From NCBI GenBank assembly GCA_910577225.1, contig CAJTMV010000008.1:1-64000 (forward strand): a DNA stretch of 64,000 bases. The letters are read 5' to 3'. The notes beneath the pieces are model-generated. The model was not told the origin of the DNA and did no database searches. It was given only the letters and a program-made list of their open reading frames with translations. The translations under genes and the position numbers were made by a program. Each line of letters starts with the position of its first letter. Within the stretch, counting starts at the first letter, position 1. Shown here in pieces: positions 1 through 7,318 of the stretch. The stretch is from an uncultured Eubacterium sp. Its GTDB lineage: Bacteria > Bacillota > Clostridia > Lachnospirales > Lachnospiraceae.

Positions 1-111
1 TCTCAGGCGGCATTTATACAAGCTTTGTTTGAAAATATCTGCTGGGAAAGTTGAGTTATTAAAAACATCGAGGGTATCGATGTACAAAAGGATGTAGATA
101 TAACTTTACAA

Positions 112-1215
112 TTGAACGAAGCAAAACAAAAATTATTGGAAACAAGATATGATTTAATGATATTGGATTTAAATATGCCAGAGGAATTGGGAAGTGACCC
201 TAATAAAGACGGGGGAATCAATTTTATTGAGGAGATAATATACATAGATACTTATAAGAAGCCGCGTGATATTATTATATTAACAGCATATGATGAATTA
301 GAACAAAAGGTTAAATCAAATGAAAAAATATGCGGCTTTTATATTTTGAAATATAGCGAAACATCTACAGAATGGTCAGAGCATATAAAGAAACGAATAG
401 AATATATATTAACGTGCGAAAATAATGAAAAATCTGAAGAAATAAGGGCAGATGTTGCTCTTATTACAGCTGTAAGAACTGAAAGTGAAGCGGTAAGGAA
501 GATATTTAGAAAGCTTGAAAAAGTTAATATAAAAAATGATCCTACCATTTATTATAAAATTCAAGCGGAGAATAATATAACGATAATCACTGCTCAACAA
601 ACAGAAATGGGAATGGCATCTGCAACAACATTGTCAACCAAAATGATAGAGCATTTTAAACCAAAATATCTTATTATGGTAGGTATTGCAGCGGGTATAG
701 GGAAGGATAAAAATTTAGGAGATATTATAATCCCTTCGGAAGTGTGGAACTATAGTAGTGGAAAGTATGTGGAAAGCAAAAATGGACAAGAAGCAATGTT
801 AAGTTTCTTGCCCGACCCTGTATCAATTCCATTGGAGACCACAATTCGAGAAATAGTAGCTCAAGATTTTAAAGAGAGATTGTTTAAAATCAAAAGTGAA
901 GCAGATGGTGCCCCAGATAATGATTTGAAAGTAGTTATAGGCCCGATGGCGTGTGGTGCTGCGGTTGTTGCAAATAAAGATATTGTAGAAGAATTAATAA
1001 AAAAACATCACAGAAAGACCGTGGGATTGGATATGGAATCATATGGTATATTTTTCGCTGCTAAAAATGCAGTGGTTACTGGGACAATACCAATATGCGT
1101 AAAGTCTATTTGCGATTTTGCAGATGTTGATAAAGATGATTCTGCCCAGAAATATGCTGCCTTTACAAGCACATTGTTTGTGAAGAAACTAATAGAAGAA
1201 GATTTAGAATTTTAA
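112..1215 (+). CDS. Receiver domain fused to MTA/SAH-nucleosidase-like domain, 5' truncated
   Basis: The N-terminal ~100 residues look like a response-regulator receiver: acceptor Asp in ILDLNMP (D19), Thr in IILTAY (T58) and a Lys in YILKY (K80). The rest is a nucleoside phosphorylase/nucleosidase fold, with ITAVRTE near residue 117, a glycine-rich VGIAAGIG strand, and the GLDMESYG signature near 305 that holds the catalytic-pocket Met-Glu. The usual product of this fold is hydrolysis or phosphorolysis of purine nucleosides; receiver fusions of this kind are known among predicted signalling and conflict-system effectors. The only in-frame start is TTG at 112 without a good ribosome binding site. 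In-frame coding similarity continues upstream to a TGA at 52-54, but the first ~25 receiver residues with the acidic pair are missing. The gene is therefore probably a 5'-truncated remnant, or started far upstream before a rearrangement. Product class is fairly sure; functionality is doubtful. Confidence 0.7.
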   Translation: MNEAKQKLLETRYDLMILDLNMPEELGSDPNKDGGINFIEEIIYIDTYKKPRDIIILTAYDELEQKVKSNEKICGFYILKYSETSTEWSEHIKKRIEYILTCENNEKSEEIRADVALITAVRTESEAVRKIFRKLEKVNIKNDPTIYYKIQAENNITIITAQQTEMGMASATTLSTKMIEHFKPKYLIMVGIAAGIGKDKNLGDIIIPSEVWNYSSGKYVESKNGQEAMLSFLPDPVSIPLETTIREIVAQDFKERLFKIKSEADGAPDNDLKVVIGPMACGAAVVANKDIVEELIKKHHRKTVGLDMESYGIFFAAKNAVVTGTIPICVKSICDFADVDKDDSAQKYAAFTSTLFVKKLIEEDLEF

Positions 1216-1442
1216 AAGGCTATAGGATTACATAGAAGCGCCGATAGGAAGAAATAATGCTCCTAAATGTAAAAAATGTGGGAAGTTATGCATCCAAGGA
1301 AGAATTTTACAGTAGAACTGTATTATATTTGTAAACGCACGTAAAGTACCTGACAAATTTTTTCAGAGAAAGAAATGAATCGAAAAATAATTCGAATCCT
1401 GTCAAATCAATAATTTAACGATAGGGTGCATTTTCAACCCCA

Positions 1443-1501
1443 AGGGTGCAAAATTTAACGATTCCTACTCGAAAAATGATAGTATCGTTAAATTTTACCC
1501 T
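1443..1501. repeat. Large imperfect inverted repeat
   Basis: The left arm 1443-1462 (AGGGT..AAAATTTAACGAT) is complementary to the right arm 1484-1501 apart from a 2-nt GC insertion. The loop of about 21 nt contains the recurrent phrase CTACTCGAAAAA. There is no T-run on either side, so this does not look like a simple terminator. Confidence 0.6.
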
Positions 1502-1579
1502 CAAGGCTCACGAAAAGGATACAATCCCTACTCGAAAAACGATAACAGCACTTACGAGGGTGCATCCCTCACCATAGAA

Positions 1580-1603
1580 AACGCCCTAACCATGGGCGTT
1601 TTT
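1580..1603 (+). terminator. Rho-independent terminator-like hairpin
   Basis: A 7-bp GC-rich stem AACGCCC/GGGCGTT closes a 7-nt loop and runs directly into TTTTT. This is a good intrinsic terminator for + strand transcription coming from the nucleosidase side. Confidence 0.6.
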
Positions 1604-1675
1604 GTATACTCAAAAAACGATAACACCCACGCAAAAATTGTATCAATCTGGACACGCAATATGGTGTGAGAGGTC

Positions 1676-1701
1676 GGAATTTCTCAAATAAGAGAAATTC
1701 C
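1676..1701. repeat. Perfect 10-bp stem-loop
   Basis: GGAATTTCTC at 1676-1685 and GAGAAATTCC at 1692-1701 are perfectly complementary around a 6-nt AT loop. It lies 11 nt before the TTG of the small ORF at 1713, so it could be a protein-binding site or an RNA structure in its leader. Confidence 0.5.
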
Positions 1702-1712
1702 TCCTACTCGAT

Positions 1713-1919
1713 TTGTGGAAAAAGTTTTGGGACTATTTTACACTGCAGGAATGGAACCGTTTCAATCTTCAAAAAAACAAACGCCTGGCAGCTGCAGATG
1801 CTTTCGAATCTGATATCGTAAGAGCAGATGAGAGGCGGATGAGGATGTATGGCAGATCAGAGAAAGGTACACACGGACGTTATCCTGACGAATTTCTGGA
1901 GGCAGAACGACTGATTTGA
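1713..1919 (+). CDS. Small hypothetical protein, possibly a gene remnant
   Basis: A 68-residue, charged reading frame rich in aromatic residues at the N-terminus and in Arg/Glu later (RADERRMRMYGRSEKG). The start is a TTG and no strong ribosome binding site is visible. I do not recognise a family. Reading past its stop, the DNA keeps weak similarity to the stretch at 46555-46655 upstream of the locus 3 switch, both ending in an encoded KAYGTK next to a terminator. It may therefore be the surviving part of an older gene that once preceded the switches. Confidence 0.25.
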   Translation: MWKKFWDYFTLQEWNRFNLQKNKRLAAADAFESDIVRADERRMRMYGRSEKGTHGRYPDEFLEAERLI

Positions 1920-1963
1920 AAGACAATGGAATCATAGCGGGTGTACAGGCAAAAAGGCGTCAG

Positions 1964-1998
1964 AAAGGCTTATGGAACAAAAAACATAAGTCTTTTTT
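1964..1998 (+). terminator. Intrinsic terminator upstream of locus 1 switch
   Basis: An 11-bp stem (1964-1974 with 1985-1995, one G-U pair, core CTTATG/CATAAG) is followed by TTTTTT. It would stop + strand read-through before the invertible segment. A related hairpin sits at the same relative place before locus 3 (46621). Confidence 0.65.
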
Positions 1999-2098
1999 GA
2001 TTGAAAATAGAACAAACAAATGGCTTATAAAATGAAATCATATACTTTTTTCAGTAAAAATATAACAAAATATTAAGAATTGTTATGTCAAATACACT

Positions 2099-2137
2099 CT
2101 TATAGTCATTATTATTTTGCGAAATAATGACTATAAG
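2099..2137. repeat. Perfect 15-bp palindrome next to switch promoter
   Basis: CTTATAGTCATTATT (2099-2113) and its exact complement (2123-2137) surround a 9-nt centre. The right arm ends 2 nt from the -10 hexamer (2139-2144) and the palindrome covers the expected start of the minus-directed transcript. It could be an operator for the locus regulator or a 5' RNA hairpin. Loci 2 and 3 lack it. Confidence 0.55.
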
Positions 2138-2138
2138 T

Positions 2139-2167
2139 ATTCTAAATGCTTTTATTATTTTTTGCAA
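2139..2167 (-). promoter_or_regulatory. Promoter inside locus 1 switch, currently OFF
   Basis: Read on the minus strand, TTGCAA (2162-2167), a 17-bp spacer and TAGAAT (2139-2144) form a sigma-70/sigma-A promoter. The same pair with the same spacer is found in the other two switches. In the present orientation it fires away from the polysaccharide genes. Confidence 0.65.
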
Positions 2168-2549
2168 CTCTTATATCAAACTTTAGTAATATTATCTAAA
2201 AATCAGTATACAAATCAGGAAAAAATCAGAGAAAATGCACATGAGATTTGCACATATTCAGAGTGAAAACAGAGCAGACGGGCAGTTACATGCAACGGAA
2301 TTTTTTATATTTGTAATACAAACTGCAATATTTGCGCAGCCCGTTGATTTTAGCGGATTTCAGCAGTTAAATTACAAACGAAAAACATAACAATTCTTAA
2401 TAAAATGTTATGCGCTGCCAGGCTTGTATTTCATCGGATGTTTTCGCAGAAATCATACAGCCGCAAAGCAGATCAAAAAGATACTTTTATGACAGCAGGA
2501 AAAAGAAACGAATGCAGTTTTTACATTCGGCGATTCAGGAGGGCATGAT

Positions 2550-2945
2550 ATGCAGGAACTGGATTATATAAAGATGGGAGCAAGAATCCGCCAGCTTAGA
2601 AAAATAAACGGATGGTCGCAGGAGGAGCTTGCTAAAAAATGTGGCATCAGCATGACTTTTATGGGGCATATTGAACGCGGAACAAGGCGGATGAGTCTGG
2701 ATACGTTTGCCAGTATGTGCATGGAATTGCAGGCAAATGCGGATGTACTTCTCTGGGGCAGCGTGCAGCCGTCAGATTCTGTGATGCAAAAAACATGGGG
2801 CGAGACGGATGTGCGGGAAAATGACAGTTACTCTATGTATATCCGAATTATGAAGTCGGTTGCAGATATTATGAAAAGCGAAGGGACGGAGCGTAAGTCC
2901 TGCGAAGGCATCGAAACGGTTGCCGTCCGAAAAGAACAGGGTTAA
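2550..2945 (+). CDS. Xre-family HTH regulator heading locus 1
   Basis: A 131-residue protein. Residues ~8-65 form a helix-turn-helix of the Cro/cI type (RIRQLRKINGWSQEELAKKC then GISMTFMGHIERGTRRMSL). After a variable linker comes a conserved tail, DSYSMYIRIMKSVADIM, which is also present in the two paralogues at 19072 and 47291 and seems diagnostic of this family. The ATG at 2550 follows an AGGAGG site. It is the first gene downstream of the locus 1 invertible segment and sits 5 nt before the ABC permease, so it is probably cotranscribed with the locus. It may activate or antiterminate the operon or repress competing loci; this is inference. This copy has an extra basic C-terminal extension of ~20 residues. 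Confidence 0.85.
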   Translation: MQELDYIKMGARIRQLRKINGWSQEELAKKCGISMTFMGHIERGTRRMSLDTFASMCMELQANADVLLWGSVQPSDSVMQKTWGETDVRENDSYSMYIRIMKSVADIMKSEGTERKSCEGIETVAVRKEQG

Positions 2946-2950
2946 AGATT

Positions 2951-3730
2951 ATGCTGGATAGAATCAAAGAGATATATGCGTATCGTGAAATGATATTGTC
3001 ACTTGTGAAAAGAGATCTGAAAGGGAGATATAAAGGTTCGGTATTGGGGTTTTTTTGGACGTTTTTAAATCCGCTGCTGCAGCTTGCCGTGTATACGATG
3101 GTGTTTTCGAGAATTATGCGGGCGGGTATCGAGGACTACTATTTGTTTTTATTTGTAGCGCTGATACCATGGATTTTTTTTTCTACATCGCTTTCCGGCG
3201 GAGCGGGCTGTATTCTTGCGCAGCAGGATATGGTTAAAAAGATTTATTTTCCAAGAGAAGTGCTTCCGATTTCGCATGTGATCAGCCAGTTTGTGAACAT
3301 GCTGCTCAGCTTTCTTGTTATTTTTCCGGTGCTGCTGTTTTCAGGGCATTCGCTGCGGACGGAGACGCTTTTATGTCTGCCCCTGATTATGATTGCAGAG
3401 TATATGATGGCGCTTGGGTTTTCCATGGTGATGAGCGCAGTCACGGTTTATATTCGGGATTTTGAGTATATATTGGGAATCGTTATGCTGGCCTGGCAGT
3501 TTTTGACGCCTGTGATGTATTCGATGCAGCAGATACCAGCGAATATGCAATGGATCTTTGTATGTAATCCAATGACCAGCGTGATTACTGCGTATCGGAA
3601 TATTTTATATGATGGAAAGATGCCGCAGCTTCAGACATTCGTATTCGCGGCAGTGGTTGGAATAGTAATGATGACAGTCGGGTGGGGCATATTTTATCGC
3701 CTGCAGAGGCGGTTTGTTGAGGAATTGTAA
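2951..3730 (+). CDS. wzm: ABC-2 type polysaccharide export permease (Wzm/TagG-like)
   Basis: A 259-residue inner-membrane protein with a short cytoplasmic N-terminus (ending RDLKGRYKGSVLGFFW) and about six hydrophobic helices, the hallmark layout of ABC-2 permeases of the Wzm/TagG/RfbA group. It would form the membrane channel that exports a finished, undecaprenyl-linked glycan. Its TAA overlaps the ATG of the ATPase gene, so the two subunits are translationally coupled. The length is typical for the family. Confidence 0.9.
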   Translation: MLDRIKEIYAYREMILSLVKRDLKGRYKGSVLGFFWTFLNPLLQLAVYTMVFSRIMRAGIEDYYLFLFVALIPWIFFSTSLSGGAGCILAQQDMVKKIYFPREVLPISHVISQFVNMLLSFLVIFPVLLFSGHSLRTETLLCLPLIMIAEYMMALGFSMVMSAVTVYIRDFEYILGIVMLAWQFLTPVMYSMQQIPANMQWIFVCNPMTSVITAYRNILYDGKMPQLQTFVFAAVVGIVMMTVGWGIFYRLQRRFVEEL

Positions 3731-4947
3731 TGAAGACGGAAAATGCAGTGGAAGTATGTCATGTGACCAAAAAATTTAAAATCTATTTTGATAAAGGCTA
3801 TACGCTCAAAGAAAAGATGCTGTTTCGAAAAAGAAGGTCCCATGAAGAGCGAAATGTGTTAAACGGACTTAGTTTTGCGGTGAAAAAAGGAGAAGCAGTC
3901 GGACTTATTGGACATAACGGATGCGGGAAAAGCACAACGTTAAAGCTGCTGACTAAAATTATGTATCCGGACAGCGGTACGGTTGAAATGCGGGGGCGTA
4001 TTTCGAGTCTGTTAGAGCTGGGCGCAGGATTTCATCCGGACTTAAGCGGCAGGGAAAATATTTATATTAATGCGTCGATATTTGGCATGACAAAAAAAGA
4101 AATCGATGAAAAAATACAGGACATGATAGAGTTTTCAGAATTAGAAGCATTTATCGATCAGCCGGTCCGAACGTATTCGTCAGGAATGTATATGAGACTG
4201 GCGTTTTCCGTTGCGATCAATGTTCATGCGGATATTTTGCTGATCGATGAAATTCTGGCTGTCGGAGACGCTTCCTTTCAGGCAAAGTGTTTTAGCAAAC
4301 TGCGTGAGTTAAAAGCAGAGGGAATCACAATTGTCATAGTCTCTCATTCGTTAGCGCAGACCGAGCAGATTTGTGACCGGAATATCTGGATTCATGAAGG
4401 AAAGGTCAAAATGGAAGGCCGTCCGTCAGAAGTAGATTATGCATATCTGGATTATATGGGAAAACGGGCAGAGCTTTATCAAGAGGAAGATACCGGGGAA
4501 AGCAGTCATGACAATCTGCCCCAAAAACAGGGACTGGAGATTAAAAAGGCCGAATTTTTGCACGCAGATGGAAGTGCAGACAACCGTTTTCGGGTGGGAG
4601 AGACAGTGATTCTTCGCGTGTATTACGAAAAGAATATCGAAGAAGAGATACATCCTCTAATGGGAATAAAAATCTACCGCAATGACGGCATCCATGCTTA
4701 TGGAACGAATACGCAGAATGAAAGGGTAACATTAAAGGTCTGTAAAAGCGGCTGGATTGCATGCTGTTTTGAGAAGCTGAATCTTGCAGCGGCAGTTTAT
4801 CATCTGGACGTGGCTTTTCGGACGCAGGATATGCTTATCTACGATTATAAGACAAAGATCATCACGTTTGAAACCTATTATCCGGTATACGAAGAAGGTA
4901 TCGCCCACCTGGATCACCATTGGACGTTTGAAGGAGAAGACGAATGA
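3730..4947 (+). CDS. wzt: Polysaccharide ABC exporter ATPase with carbohydrate-binding tail (Wzt-like)
   Basis: 405 residues. Walker A GHNGCGKST (61-69), ABC signature YSSGM (148-152) and Walker B ILLIDE (168-173) followed by LAVGD are intact. After the ~245-residue nucleotide-binding domain there is a ~150-residue C-terminal extension (about 260-405) of the kind that in Wzt proteins recognises the terminal modification of the exported glycan. The next gene encodes a methyltransferase/kinase protein, which could make exactly such a cap. Coupled to the permease by a 1-nt overlap and to the next gene by an ATGA overlap. Confidence 0.9.
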   Translation: MKTENAVEVCHVTKKFKIYFDKGYTLKEKMLFRKRRSHEERNVLNGLSFAVKKGEAVGLIGHNGCGKSTTLKLLTKIMYPDSGTVEMRGRISSLLELGAGFHPDLSGRENIYINASIFGMTKKEIDEKIQDMIEFSELEAFIDQPVRTYSSGMYMRLAFSVAINVHADILLIDEILAVGDASFQAKCFSKLRELKAEGITIVIVSHSLAQTEQICDRNIWIHEGKVKMEGRPSEVDYAYLDYMGKRAELYQEEDTGESSHDNLPQKQGLEIKKAEFLHADGSADNRFRVGETVILRVYYEKNIEEEIHPLMGIKIYRNDGIHAYGTNTQNERVTLKVCKSGWIACCFEKLNLAAAVYHLDVAFRTQDMLIYDYKTKIITFETYYPVYEEGIAHLDHHWTFEGEDE

Positions 4948-6887
4948 TATTAGAAAAGCAGGGAGAAACAAGCGTATATAGCGATACCGCAGAATTAGAA
5001 CAGGAAATGCTTGCGATTGCAAAACAATATCCCGAAGATTTATCGCAGGATTATATCGCAGGAGACAACCGTTATACGATAAACAATACATTTTCATCCG
5101 TGCGCAGAAATTTGTTAAACTGGTATCATTTTCGTGAAAACGCATCAGTACTCGAAATCGGAGCGGGTATGGGGGCGCTGACAGGATGTCTGTGCGATCT
5201 GTGCATGAACGTAACCGCAATGGAAATGAGCGTAAAACGTGCGGAAGTGATCAGACAACGCTATGCGTCGCGGACCAATCTGGAAGTGGTTTGCGCAGAC
5301 ATTTTTACCTATGAAACAGAGCGGCGGTTTGATTATGTCGTTATTGTCGGCGTATTAGAGTATGCGGCGATTTTTGGACAAGAATATGAAAATCCTTTTG
5401 AGGAATTTTTAAAACGTGCAAGGAATTTGTTGAAAGAAAACGGAATTGTGCTGCTGGCTATTGAGAACAGATTTGGACTGAAATACTGGTGCGGAGCGTC
5501 AGAAGATCATCTGTGCCAGCCATTTGTCGGGATTGACGGATACGAAAAAGAACATACGCCGGTTACTTTTTCAAAAGCTGCATTACAAAAATTATTCAGC
5601 GGCACTGGGTTTACAAAAATTCATTTTTTTTACGTACTCGCAGATTATAAATTTCCAACTGTAATTTATACAGACGACTATGTGCCGGGGGCATCTGCAA
5701 TACAAAAAACGGCGTTCCAGTATGTGAAAGGAAGCAGGCTGATTTATAACGAAAAAAAATTGTATGAAGAAATCAAAGACAATCATGTCATGGACTTTTT
5801 TGCAAATTCGTTTCTCGTAGAGGCTTCGGTCAGGGAAGAACTGCCCAAGCAGCCGATTTATATCGCGGCAAAAGGCGAGTGTAAAAAAGAATATCGGGTT
5901 TCCACGCTTATTTATGCAGATGGTACGGTAGAAAAGCGTGCGGTACATGAACAGGCAGCCGCACATTTGTCTGCGATCGCACGACATGAGCAGGAACTGG
6001 AACAGCGGGGAATACGAGTGTTAAAGAGCAGGCTGGAAGGCCAGAGGATGATCATGCCTTATTATCAGGGAGTTACCGCAGAAGATCATTTTCATAAGCT
6101 GCTGCAAAATCATGATGAGGAAGGAATACGCAGATTATTTGATGCATTAAGTAAAAATATTCAAAAAAGTTCAGAAACCTTTTTGGGAGAAACGATGATC
6201 GATCCTTCTGCCAAAGCGCAGAAAGATTATGGAGTGATATTAAAAAACGGCTATATCGATATGACGCTTAGCAATTGCTTCTTTGAACATGGGGAATTGA
6301 TTTTTTTCGATCAGGAATGGAAATTTGAACAGGTTCCATTAAAATTTATACTTTTTTATGCGGCGCGGCAGGGTTATATGAGCTATACAGGCAAAAGCCG
6401 GATCACCCTTGACCGGCTGTATCAGATACTTGAAATCGAAGATCATATTTCTGATTTTATAGTATTGGAACGGCATTTGTGGGAGATCATTTTGTATCGG
6501 CAGGAGCACTTTTATGATGGAGACGGCTGGTATCAGGAATATAGCGAAGAGATATCGCTCCAGTCGCTGTTTCGCCAATATGAAAGACTGCAGCACATAA
6601 TAAATGAGAAAAATGCATATCTGCTTGGTCAGGAGGAAGAGGTAAGAAAGAAGAATGCTTATATAGAAAAACTGGAAGAAGACCAGAAACAAAAGATCGC
6701 ATATCTCTCTGTTCTGGAGCAGGAACTGAAAGAAAAAAATGTCTATATAAAGCGGCTGGAAAAAGAACTGCAGGAAAGAGAAGACGATGCCCGTAAGCTG
6801 CAAAAAGAGCTGCAGGAGAAAGCTGCGTCAGTATCGCAGTCCGGAAAGAAGCTCAAAATATTTCGAATGCATAAAAGAGAAAGATAA
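4944..6887 (+). CDS. WbdD-like methyltransferase-kinase with C-terminal coiled coil
   Basis: 647 residues in three parts. Residues ~60-240 are a class I SAM methyltransferase (VLEIGAGMG at 69-77). Residues ~330-520 resemble a small kinase/aminoglycoside-phosphotransferase fold, with IDMTLSN (D439, N444) as catalytic loop and FFDQEW (D456) as metal-binding Asp. Residues ~545-628 are a strongly heptad coiled coil rich in E, K and L. This order matches E. coli WbdD, which phosphorylates and methylates the glycan end, stops growth and uses its coiled coil as a molecular ruler for length. Position right after Wzm/Wzt with a carbohydrate-binding tail supports a capping role in ABC-dependent export. 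The parallel with WbdD is inferred from architecture, not from alignment. Confidence 0.7.
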   Translation: MILEKQGETSVYSDTAELEQEMLAIAKQYPEDLSQDYIAGDNRYTINNTFSSVRRNLLNWYHFRENASVLEIGAGMGALTGCLCDLCMNVTAMEMSVKRAEVIRQRYASRTNLEVVCADIFTYETERRFDYVVIVGVLEYAAIFGQEYENPFEEFLKRARNLLKENGIVLLAIENRFGLKYWCGASEDHLCQPFVGIDGYEKEHTPVTFSKAALQKLFSGTGFTKIHFFYVLADYKFPTVIYTDDYVPGASAIQKTAFQYVKGSRLIYNEKKLYEEIKDNHVMDFFANSFLVEASVREELPKQPIYIAAKGECKKEYRVSTLIYADGTVEKRAVHEQAAAHLSAIARHEQELEQRGIRVLKSRLEGQRMIMPYYQGVTAEDHFHKLLQNHDEEGIRRLFDALSKNIQKSSETFLGETMIDPSAKAQKDYGVILKNGYIDMTLSNCFFEHGELIFFDQEWKFEQVPLKFILFYAARQGYMSYTGKSRITLDRLYQILEIEDHISDFIVLERHLWEIILYRQEHFYDGDGWYQEYSEEISLQSLFRQYERLQHIINEKNAYLLGQEEEVRKKNAYIEKLEEDQKQKIAYLSVLEQELKEKNVYIKRLEKELQEREDDARKLQKELQEKAASVSQSGKKLKIFRMHKRER

Positions 6888-6910
6888 AAATACGATAGGA
6901 TGAAAGAACG

Positions 6911-7288
6911 ATGGAACCGGAAGAAATAAAAAGAAAAATACGAATACGAAAAAAAGCCTGCGAAAATATGACAGGAGAAGGACAGGGATACGCCAGAATA
7001 CAGATGTCCGAAGGAGAAATACAAAAGATGCTAAAAGAGCTGAGCGGACAGTGCCGGCAGATCGATGCGTATGCCTGCATGAAAATTTATGGTGAAATTC
7101 ACGCAAAAAATAAAATCGTATGGATGATCAAAAGAGTATTGCGGAAAATATGTCACACATGCATGGGATGGTATTATGTTCCGGTGATCGAAGGACAGAT
7201 CGATTTTAACAGACAGGTGAAGCAGGTACTGGAAGAAATCAGTCAGATCGTGCAGGCACAGCAGGAACAACTGAGGGAACATACATAA
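6911..7288 (+). CDS. Small protein of polysaccharide locus with C-terminal helix, unknown function
   Basis: 125 residues. The N-terminal part is charged, followed by a helical region (MIKRVLRKICHTCMGWYYVPVIEGQIDFNRQVKQVL) ending in a Gln/Glu-rich amphipathic helix. Similar basic-helix plus 'FN..V...L' segments are common as linkers beside glycosyltransferase and methyltransferase domains in surface-glycan loci, so it may dock the neighbouring enzymes at the membrane. It sits 23 nt after the WbdD-like gene and 30 nt before a GT4 gene, in the same operon. I cannot name a precise family. Confidence 0.5.
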   Translation: MEPEEIKRKIRIRKKACENMTGEGQGYARIQMSEGEIQKMLKELSGQCRQIDAYACMKIYGEIHAKNKIVWMIKRVLRKICHTCMGWYYVPVIEGQIDFNRQVKQVLEEISQIVQAQQEQLREHT

Positions 7289-7318
7289 CTGTCAGGGACA
7301 GTCTGGAGGGAACGATCG

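Larger units (their letters stand above)
1216..1712. other. Non-coding hairpin- and repeat-rich stretch
   Basis: No gene is supported here. A 29-codon fragment around 1225-1315 encodes a CxxC zinc-ribbon-like piece without a start. From about 1420 the DNA is packed with short repeats and hairpins: TTTAACGAT occurs repeatedly, the phrase CTACTCGAAAAA recurs near 1466 and 1528, with a degenerate copy near 1606 and CCTACTCG at 1703. At least four stem-loops are present. The individual strongest hairpins are listed separately. Confidence 0.5.
2061..2412. promoter_or_regulatory. Putative invertible promoter segment, locus 1 switch
   Basis: Inverted repeats at 2061-2087 and 2386-2412 match at 23 of 27 positions; the only internal mismatch is AAA versus TTT. 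Each arm is itself an imperfect palindrome bounded by TAACA and TGTTA, as in tyrosine-recombinase core sites. They bracket 298 bp holding a minus-directed promoter (2139-2167). Inversion would place that promoter right beside the arm at 2386-2412, aimed at the Xre gene starting at 2550. The same arrangement recurs at 18710 and 46822. Invertible promoters before polysaccharide loci are established in gut bacteria; inversion here is inferred, and no recombinase gene lies in the window. Confidence 0.75.

Noticed and set aside
1420..1710. CRISPR array or integron attC array
   Set aside because: Repeat phrases are short, irregularly spaced and diverged; there are no equal-length spacers, cas genes or integrase.
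1713..1919. Small ORF as the recombinase of the switches
   Set aside because: 68 residues with no Tyr or Ser recombinase motif; no recombinase gene was found anywhere in the window.
3171..3182. T9 run in the locus 1 permease gene as a contingency tract
   Set aside because: Long A/T runs are common in this AT-rich sequence, so chance is likely; only the G9 tracts stand out.
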